Assembly (NCBI GenBank): GCA_022419385.1
Contig: JAJUBI010000002.1
Location: 3,906,001-3,970,000 of the forward strand
Direction of reading: 5' to 3'
DNA length: 64,000 bases
Source of the DNA: Paraconiothyrium sp. Pb-2020
Lineage: Eukaryota > Ascomycota > Dothideomycetes > Pleosporales > Didymosphaeriaceae
This document shows, in pieces, positions 56,501 through 64,000 of the stretch (the first letter of the stretch is position 1; each line of letters opens with the position of its first letter). A model generated the notes under the pieces. The model was given only the letters and a program-made list of their open reading frames with translations, was not told the origin of the DNA and searched no databases. Both the position numbers and the translations under genes were made by a program.

Positions 56501-58871
56501 GGCAAGCTCAATAAGCTCCTCTTCTTGTGCCCGCATCGTATGGAAGGCCTTCATGTGAGTATCAAGATCGCGGAAGTAGACCTGGGCGTCCTCGGGACCA
56601 CTGGTACCCAATCCCTTGTAGTACTTGTGATCCCATCCTTTCTCATGCCTATGCTGTTCTTTCCACTCCTCGTATTCTGGCATGGAGAAGAAGCTCTTCA
56701 GCCCTCGAGGATTCTTTGGGTCGCCCTTCCATACTTTGACGATAGGAGTGATGAACTCCATCAGGAAACTCGGGATTTTAAGCAAGCTAGGAAACTGACA
56801 CTGCAAGAAGTTGATCAACAATCCCTTGATATGACTACCATCGTGATCCTGATCCGTCATGATCATGATGTGGCCATAACGGAGACCCTTTGTATCAGTG
56901 TATTCCTTCTTGTGCTGAAGACCGATGAACTTCTTGATATTCTGTATCTCCTGATTTTTTGAGATCTGGTCGATGGAAGCGTCGCGAACGTTGAGAAGTT
57001 TACCACGGAGAGGAAAGACGCCGAAATAGTCAGGATCGACAACCGCGCGTCCAGCCAAGGCGAGAAGAGCAGCCGAGTCACCTTCAGTCAAGATGAGAGT
57101 GCACATGTGACCATCCTTGGTGCCTGCTTTGTTCGCATCAGTGAGTTTGGAGTTGCTCATGCGACTCCGCTTGTTGCCATCGGTCTTCTTCAGCAATTGA
57201 TCGGCCTTTTGCTGAGCGAAATGCATGATATTCTGGATCACTTCGGTCTTCTCGATAGCCTTCAAGAATTTGTCGCTCAAGACAGGTTTGCTGCCAAATT
57301 GGCTCGCTTTCGTCGTAAGCTGCTCCTTTGTCTGGGATGTGAAGGCGGGGTTTACGATCGAACAATTCACGAAGAGGAATATGTGGTTCTTGATTTGAGC
57401 TGGCTTGAGCTTGACGCCGCCCTTGTTTTTCTTGTTGACGATTGCAAGCAACTTCTCAACGATCTGGTCGGCAATATAGTTGACGTGTGTACCACCAGAT
57501 GTCGTGGCAATTGAGTTGACGAATGACACTTGGTTGAAGGCTCCGTCCGAGACAGCAAAACCGATGTCCCAGCGGTCGTGGCGGTCTGTAATGATCACGT
57601 CTTTGTCTTCCTCGGATTTGCCCTGTTCAAGGCGGATGGCCTTGGTGTACATCTCCATGTACTTGGCGAAGCTGGTAACCTTGACGCGATCGCCGTTGAG
57701 GTACACCTTGACGCCACGAAGAGTACCAGCCATGTCGTACGTCCGGCGCTTGACAAGAGCTTCGAAGTCGTCGTCGATACCTTCCATGCCGAATTTTTCA
57801 AAGTCGGCTTTGTAAGAGACCTTAGTGTAGTCGTCCGTCTTGATATCGGTGATCTTGGCTTTGCCCATCTTGCTCATGTTCTCCGTCCACGTCTGCCTAT
57901 ATTTCTTCTTCTGTTTTGAGTCGACCGTTTCTAAGGTGAATTCTTTACTGAACACGTTGCAAAGCTTGGCACCGTAACCATTGCGACCACCCGTCACCTT
58001 CGCCTGATTATCGTCGTAGTTGGATGAAGTCAGCAAGTGACCAAAAATCATCTCTGGCACGTAGATGCCGTGTCCCTTGTGAATCTCGATCGGAATACCC
58101 TTTCCGTCGTTCCTCACTGAGATTTCACCAGATTCGCGGTCCAGTGTCACCCGGATCTCGCTCATATTCTTATCGTTCTGCTTGTTGTCGGCCGCATTTA
58201 CCAGAATTTCGTCGAAGATCTTGTAGAGACCAGGCACGTAAGAAACCTCGCGAAATTCCATGGCCTCGGTCGTCGAGTTGTACACCCACATCTTGTCCGA
58301 GGTTCGCTCGACGGAGCCAATGTACGTGTCGGGTCGCTTCATGATGTGTTCCAGATGGGTAAGCTGCCGCATTGTTAGTTGTTAACAGCGCATTAGTAGG
58401 GGTAGAATTCACCATCTGGTATTTGCTACTCGCGCCACCGGCTTTTGCGTTACCACTAGGCGCCGAATCATCTATGCCGTCCATCATGTCGAAGCTCTCG
58501 TTGGCAATGCTCGCCAGGGGCTTGCCGCTCGACTTCTTGGGTGCCGGGGCCTTCTTCTGCTTTGGCGGCGTGTCGGCGAGTAGCGAGTCGTCTTCATCGT
58601 CGAGACCGTCATCGTGGATGTCTACGTCCGAGTTCTCGTCACCGGAATCGTCTTTGCGCTTCTTCTTTGGCGCAGCCTTGGCCTTCGCAGGCGCTTTTGC
58701 CTTGGGCGGAGCGGAGGGGTCTTTAGGCGGTCGTCCTCGGGACTTTGCGGGTCCGGTGGCCTTCTTGGGCGCTGCAGCCTTCGCTTTGGTAGTCTTTGTA
58801 GGTTTGGCGGGCGGTGCGAAGTCAGAGCTCGCACCGTCGTCAAAGTCTGATTCGAGCAGCGAGTCGTCCAT
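53584..58871 (-). CDS. TOP2: DNA topoisomerase II
   Basis: Four exons: 58871-58413, 58363-55385, 55337-55068 and 55017-53584; 1713 residues. This is the homodimeric type IIA enzyme that passes one DNA duplex through another, essential for chromosome segregation. After a Lys/Ala-rich acidic leader (1-150) comes the GHKL ATPase (LTHLEHIMKRPDTYIGSVE; EILVNAADNKQND; GGRNGYGAKL), then TOPRIM with EGDSAAL (Glu about 580) and DQDHDGSHIKG (about 657), then the winged helix with catalytic Tyr (about 915) in ASARYIYTRL, the coiled-coil gate, and YDYLLG joined to MAIWSLTQERVEKL at the last junction. The final 400 residues are a charged, phosphorylation-prone tail ending FDDDSE. I start at 58871; the frame upstream lacks an ATG. 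Confidence 0.95.
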
Positions 58872-59650
58872 CGTGGCAAAGGTCAAAGGAAAAGTCCCTC
58901 AGGACAGGGAGGGAAGGGGAGAAAAACAACCTTTGCACCCAGGCCGAAAAAAACGTGGCGAGGGAAGCAGCGAGAAGGGTGTGATGTGGTGGAGAGGTGG
59001 ATGCTGCGGGCGTGTTTTGATCGCGCTGCTGTGTTTTGGTTCGTGTTGTTGCCGCGACGAACGAATCATTGCGCGCTAGGGTCCGCGCTAATTTCGCCTT
59101 CTAGCCCTTTGAGGAGTAGGACTCCCTCTCATCCCTGTCCCATCCTTGTCATCTCTCACCTGCTACTGATGAGTGATGAACGATGAAGGTGAGTCGATCA
59201 ACTAATCAGTTACTATGGAGCAGACCAAGTTTCATGCGGAGCATCTCTGTACAGCTTCAATGCTATGAAGCTTAACACTGTTATTAGAGCTAAATAGTGA
59301 GTGACTTTGAAGGTTGTTTCGGTGTCGCGCGCCTTTGCAACGTGTACTATACATATACATATATAACCTTGTCTACATATCTGTAGGAGGGGTTTTATTT
59401 GTTAGGAAGATTTGAATCCGAATGTTAAGTGCTATTCCCAAGCACCTATGACTAAGAAGGGACGTGTACTATAGCCACGATCAACTTGTACAGGGTCAAA
59501 CTTGAGACATGGTGCCTGAAGCGGTTAGCGTCATTTGGCATTGGTAAGCACGAGCGCATCTACGAGTGCATGTGTCGTTCGTGTCAGCCCCGGTTGTTTA
59601 TCGGCACATCTCTCTTACACAGTGTATAACACTCATCGTTCTAACACACC
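58872..59650. other. Divergent promoter region of TOP2 and the Zn2Cys6 gene
   Basis: 779 bases between opposing starts. Contains a TA-rich run at about 59348-59366. Frames extending from TOP2 upstream are not conserved. Confidence 0.4.
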
Positions 59651-61091
59651 ATGACGGTGACACCCCTCTCGAAGCGCAAGTCATGCAGCGAATGCGTGAA
59701 GGCCAAGCGGAAGTGCGGCATGGAGCTACCCAAATGCAGTCGATGCGCGAAGAAGGACATCACATGTGCCTATCCCAGCAAGGCCAGGGTTGCAGAACTG
59801 CCGATACCAGAGCTTGATTTTCCTTGGTTGGACGACTTGTTGCGGGACCCTAATGTCATGCCATGGGAAGGAGAGCTACAGCCACAGCTCGAAGTCGCCT
59901 CCGCATCGTCCGTCAACTATTCCGGCGGCTCTGCATCCGATATCCAGCATTTGTCGAGATTTGCTTCATCGGGTGTTGAAAGCGTCGATGCGCCAGAACG
60001 ATCAGCATTGGCACGTACAGAGATGGAAGCCGCCCTTCACCGCTTCAAAACATGGCCTGAGAAGTGGGTCAAAGAGGGGAAAGCACCCTTCATCCATCCA
60101 CTGTTGTACGCGAGTGACATGCCGAAGGCGCTCCAAGATGCCTATGCTGCCTGCGCCATCTACTCCACCAAGACTGACCAGAATGCATTTGTTGCCTTCA
60201 GCGTCATAGAGTCGAAAGCGAACGAGCTGCTGCGATCACCGGACCAGGGGTCCTGGACATCGCTCGAGCTGCTAGCCGCCGTGCAAGCGCTACTCATCTT
60301 CCAGTTCATCAGATTGTTTGATGGTGATATACGTCAGCGTACGTTGACTCCAAGCAAAACCTTGACTATCTTATGGATATCTTTTGTTGCGTTGCATTTG
60401 TCTAGCCACATTGACAGTCGCTAACTTGTTCATACGCGTCTAGGCACACAGGCAGAGAAGGCCGAACCAGTGCTAGAGGCGTGGACCAATCGGCTCAACA
60501 GTATCACGACTACAGACCGAACCTATACCACCGATACTGCGCCATCCTGGCGATCGTGGATCTTCTCCGAGTCTGTACGACGTACTAGCACCATGAGCGT
60601 CTTTTTATCTGGAATTTATTCACTCGTTAAACATGGCTACTGCACACTGGGTCAGCAGGTTTCTGCACATTCTTTCACGGCCCAACGGAAACTTTGGGAC
60701 GCTACTGGTCCGCTTGAGTGGCAGCGAGTCAAGGAGAATTATGACCCCCTCTGGACCTTAGGTATGTGCATGCTTTAGTATTCCCGATGGTGACCATCTG
60801 TAGCTACCACAGCCGTTATCGTGCCTTTACCTATGGATGGCCCTGCAAAGAACACTTGAAGAACATCTCTGCTGATCTTGTACTTCCAACATAGGCATGG
60901 ACTTTGATCACGTCATCAACTACGGAAGCGGCCACGAGCTGGACGATTTTGGCATGGTGATGCTGATTACTTACAAGGGCCAGGACACAGTGGACCATTG
61001 GCTAACCCTATCACAAGAAGCACCCATTGCTGCTTTAGACCTTCACGAAAGTCTGTTGAGCATGGTTCAGAGTAATGCCATATGCCATTGA
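59651..61091 (+). CDS. Zn2Cys6 transcription factor
   Basis: Three exons, 59651-60338, 60444-60761 and 60895-61091, with introns of 105 and 133 nt; 400 residues. The N-terminal binuclear zinc cluster is complete (RKSCSECVKAKRKCGMELPK and CSRCAKKDITC; Cys 12, 15, 22, 29, 32 and 39, spacing 2-6-6-2-6). The rest is helical (AALHRFKTWPEKWVKEGKAP, SPDQGSWTSLELLAAVQALL, then DPLWTLGMDFDHVINYGSG across the last junction), typical of small fungal regulators without the full middle-homology region. The C-terminus ends 86 bases before the stop of the convergent P450 gene, so it may regulate that neighbour. Zn2Cys6 proteins of about 400 residues beside tailoring enzymes are often pathway-specific, but that role here is inference. 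Confidence 0.85.
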
Positions 61092-61177
61092 CTTTATATG
61101 CTGCGCGGATTAAGAAGCAATATAGGGCAATCTTCATAGTCGCCGTCGTGGATATGAAGCAACGCACGAGGTGTGGA

Positions 61178-63136
61178 TCACGTAACAAGGCTCCCCCGCG
61201 GCTGGAAGCGCACATGTAGGGGCGGCATCCACCAAAAGTAGTGAACTCTGCAGCCAGATATCCAGTCGCGACTGCTCTCGAGAAGCTCCATGTCATACGT
61301 GTAAATCATCTTCGCCAATTGCAGCGACATCTGGGAATATGCGAGACTACAAACATGAGCGATGCTTGATGTTTAGTTTCAGGCCACTTACCGCTTCCCT
61401 GGGCAGACCCGAGGCCCGAGTCCGAACGGTTGACTTGCGTCCTTTACATCCCGGCATTCTGGATCGATCCAGCGCTCCGGTTTGAAAGCGTACGGGTCAT
61501 GAAAATAGCGCTCATCATGACTCGGGGACCATGCAGACACGTATACTTCGGTCTGACAAGTGTTAGCAATGGACGCGATGAATCGAGGGACGGTTATGGC
61601 ATACGCCTCGAGGAACGTAAATACCCTCAATCATGGTTCCAGGCGAAACGCGCGGCAGACCCTGCGGCACTGCGGGATGAATCCTCATGCCTTCCTTGAG
61701 CACCGCCTGGAGGTACGGTAGCTTGAGAAGCGAAGCAACGTCCATATCGTGAGTAGACTTAAAAGCCCCTCGGACTTCGCGCTGAAGCTCGTCACGCTTG
61801 TCAGGATTTCTGAGCAAGTAGTACAAGATACCAGTCATAGACGTTGCTTGGGTCTCCCCTGCTGCAACACTGAAGTTGCGTGAGTAGATTTGCTACTTAT
61901 CGAACAATCTCGACCGGAGGTATACGTACCTAAAAGTGAACAAGTGGGACGCCATTTCCTCTTCAGTCACATCGCCTTTGTGAACTTTCTCGACGCAGTT
62001 ATCGAAGAAATCATTCTGCGGCCCTGATCTTTTCAGGCGTCTGTCATCACCAGTTAGATCAACAATTCGTTCAGTTCATCAAAACGCCTTACGCACTTTG
62101 CAGTCTGATCTTTGGAGTACTTGACGATTTTGCCACGAACACCCTTTAACCATGACGTCGGGATCAATTTGAGTATTGGTACGACCAAAGGAAGTCGCCT
62201 GAAGTTGTCTGCGATGTTGATTATGAAGAAAAGAGGCAAAACAAGGGTGAGCCATTCGTGTGCACTCTCTGTAGCGAGTCGTTAGTTGTAACTCTAGGCT
62301 TTGCGGCATGGCATACCAACCTCTCACAAGACATGCGAACGATTCTCCAAAAGCCATCTTCGTCCCTAGATCGAAGCCGAAGTACAGAAACCACTGGCCC
62401 ATATCCATTCCCTCTTCAGTATCGCCCAGCTTCCCAATTTTATCCACGAATAGACTGACGAACTGCTGCATGATGGGCTCTTGCTGTACCAAATTCCGGT
62501 TGGACAAAGCGTCCGCGAACAAGTCGCGCTTCTGCGCTGCAAGATGGTAGTCTCGCTCTGAGCCGATGGATCCTTCATCGAAGCCAAGACCTATCATGTC
62601 CCAGAACTCGTTTTTGGTGATAGGTGCGCCCTTCTGAACGCCGTATACGGACTTCCAAGCACTGACGCTGGCGAAGGAGAGCTCGTTCGGGCTCACGCGT
62701 ATCACATCTCCTGTTCTTCCGTCAGCTTCTGAGCGGATTCGCTCAATAGATGTACGTACCGTAGCGTTTATGCGCCTTCTGAACGTGGAGGCTGGAGGTA
62801 GAAGCACACGATCAGCGTGATTTGTGTATTCAACGCCTAGATCATACTTACTGCCAGTGACCACCCATACAATACCGGAAACGCCATAACAACGTTGCTC
62901 TCGCCAACAATGGCCCGGGGACATCTTTGAGCGGATGGAAATGAAGATTGTACACGACCTGACCGATACCATAGGCAACAAACTGTTTACGAGTCAGCAA
63001 CAGTGTCATGTAGATCTCAAGCACAGTTCGTAATCACCAAAGCTATGACAGCGCGCAATAGCAAAGCACCGCTCGGACGTCCGTCTTGTAGGCTGCCATC
63101 GTGCCATTGTGCTGAGACGTTCTGTGACACATCCAT
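61178..63136 (-). CDS. Cytochrome P450 monooxygenase, microsomal type
   Basis: Nine exons: 63136-63038, 62982-62852, 62791-62760, 62710-62321, 62268-62097, 62040-61930, 61869-61605, 61552-61392 and 61346-61178; about 509 residues, all phases agreeing. A membrane anchor is formed across the first intron (GALLLRAVIAL joined to FVAYGIGQVVYNLHFHPLKD), followed by VPGPLLARA. The I-helix oxygen-binding motif is AAGETQATS, the K-helix KEGMR, the PERW segment FKPERWIDPE, and the heme loop FGLGPRVCPGKR with Cys450; Pro after the Cys is less usual. It resembles fungal secondary-metabolism P450s, and the substrate is unknown. The start could be the ATG at 63145. Several introns are short and exon 3 is only 32 nt, so automatic models will easily miss parts. 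Confidence 0.85.
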
Positions 63137-64000
63137 AGTGTCCATTCTGGTTTGAATTGCCGGAGAAAGGAAACCTCTGGCAATTACAAGATAACCACGA
63201 AGGAGGGACCGATAGTGTGAAAAGGGCCGAAATCGCGCAACCTGAACGAACTGGGACGAAAGCACCAGTCGTCAGGTTTACGCCAACGAAACTTGCCGCA
63301 GCGGGCCGCAGTGAAAGGTTTGAGCTTCTCACGCTAATAGCGGAACATGGGGTCCAGGGATGGAGCACCAGACAATGAGGGCAGGTACAGTCGGTACTAC
63401 GCCACAAGCCTGCATGGAGCCCCTGGCACCGGGAAAATTGGACATCTCTGCAAAACTCACTATACCCTACCACCCACGTTCAGGGCGCTTATCTTTTACT
63501 CCACGTGTGCTTTGCGTGGCTTTGACGCGCGTAGCGACGCTGCGAACCTCACGGAGATACCGTACGACACGAATGTCTGGGGCTTACGGCAGGACCCGAA
63601 CCCTGGAAGAGAACCCCACAGCAACGGGCACAGGATATGGAACGTGCTTGGCCAGGATGTCCCACTTTCGACTTGTACCAGAGTAGACCGCACCCGATAA
63701 TCCTCAGGCCACCAAGCGCGAGAATGACAGACTCCTCGACTAATGCAGCTTAGGCGCCCCGAATTATGCATCGAAAAAGGATCCTACTCAATCCTTCCCT
63801 TGGGTCGTCGAAATGAAACCCTGTCATGGCTGGTATTTCGCGTTGGCAAGGATCGTCGCCAATTATCAAAATGTCCGGATGAACATTTGCAGCTGAACAT
63901 GGCTAGGGTGGCCCGAACCGCCTCGCCTGCGGAAGCAGAATGCTGCAGCCGACCATGTTCAGGAGGGATGCATCCTCTATGTAAAACTCGTATGCGTCGG
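63137..64000. other. Upstream of the P450 gene, no supported gene
   Basis: Frames such as 63347-63700 and 63496-63771 overlap on opposite strands and show no family likeness. The end of the window cuts whatever lies beyond. Confidence 0.4.

Noticed and set aside
63347..63771. Overlapping opposite-strand frames upstream of the P450
   Set aside because: No family motifs, no splice support, mutually exclusive; treated as non-coding.

Overview
The window is a 64 kb piece of nuclear DNA from a filamentous ascomycete (Pezizomycotina). The evidence is short GT-AG introns (about 45-135 nt, often with a CTRAY-like branch site), a HET-domain gene, Zn2Cys6 regulators, a KilA-N/APSES-type regulator, a DHA2-type transporter relic, and dense genes on both strands. 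A dothideomycete is my best guess, but this is inference. Exon structures were assembled by hand from splice motifs, reading phase and family conservation.

0-13 kb: a class I/II aminotransferase with one in-frame stop, a DUF1295 membrane protein, a hypothetical protein, the exocyst subunit Sec3 (four exons), and a divergent Srp40/Nopp140-like nucleolar phosphoprotein. Just behind the Srp40 stop lies an open RGG-coding segment that can be joined in frame. That gives a possible fungal counterpart of the two-isoform Nopp140 arrangement known from Drosophila.

13-31 kb: Fmc1 and a mitochondrial EngB-type GTPase (divergent pair), a secreted Lys-rich protein with a possible permuted papain-like His...Asn-Cys domain, a hypothetical protein, a HET protein lying tail to tail with the telomere protein Stn1, a Cys-rich surface protein, an NTF2/SnoaL-like mitochondrial protein, a three-exon hypothetical protein, and a DNAJC9-type J-protein divergent from a RibD/Rib2-type deaminase.

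31-43 kb: a six-exon transcription factor combining a perfectly spaced six-cysteine motif, a KN homeodomain and C2H2 fingers; an ACS-family MFS transporter; then a decayed DHA2/TRI12-type MFS pseudogene beside the C-terminal relic of a TmpA-type oxidoreductase.

42.8-59 kb: a small conserved Cys/Pro-rich protein, Snu23/ZMAT2, an omega-type glutathione transferase, a KilA-N/APSES regulator with a doubtful divergent gene beside it, about 4.8 kb with no supported gene, and DNA topoisomerase II (four exons). 59-64 kb: a Zn2Cys6 regulator convergent with a nine-exon cytochrome P450. Most genes are unrelated housekeeping or accessory functions. The only hints of a metabolic cluster are the relic transporter/oxidoreductase pair and the regulator/P450 pair.
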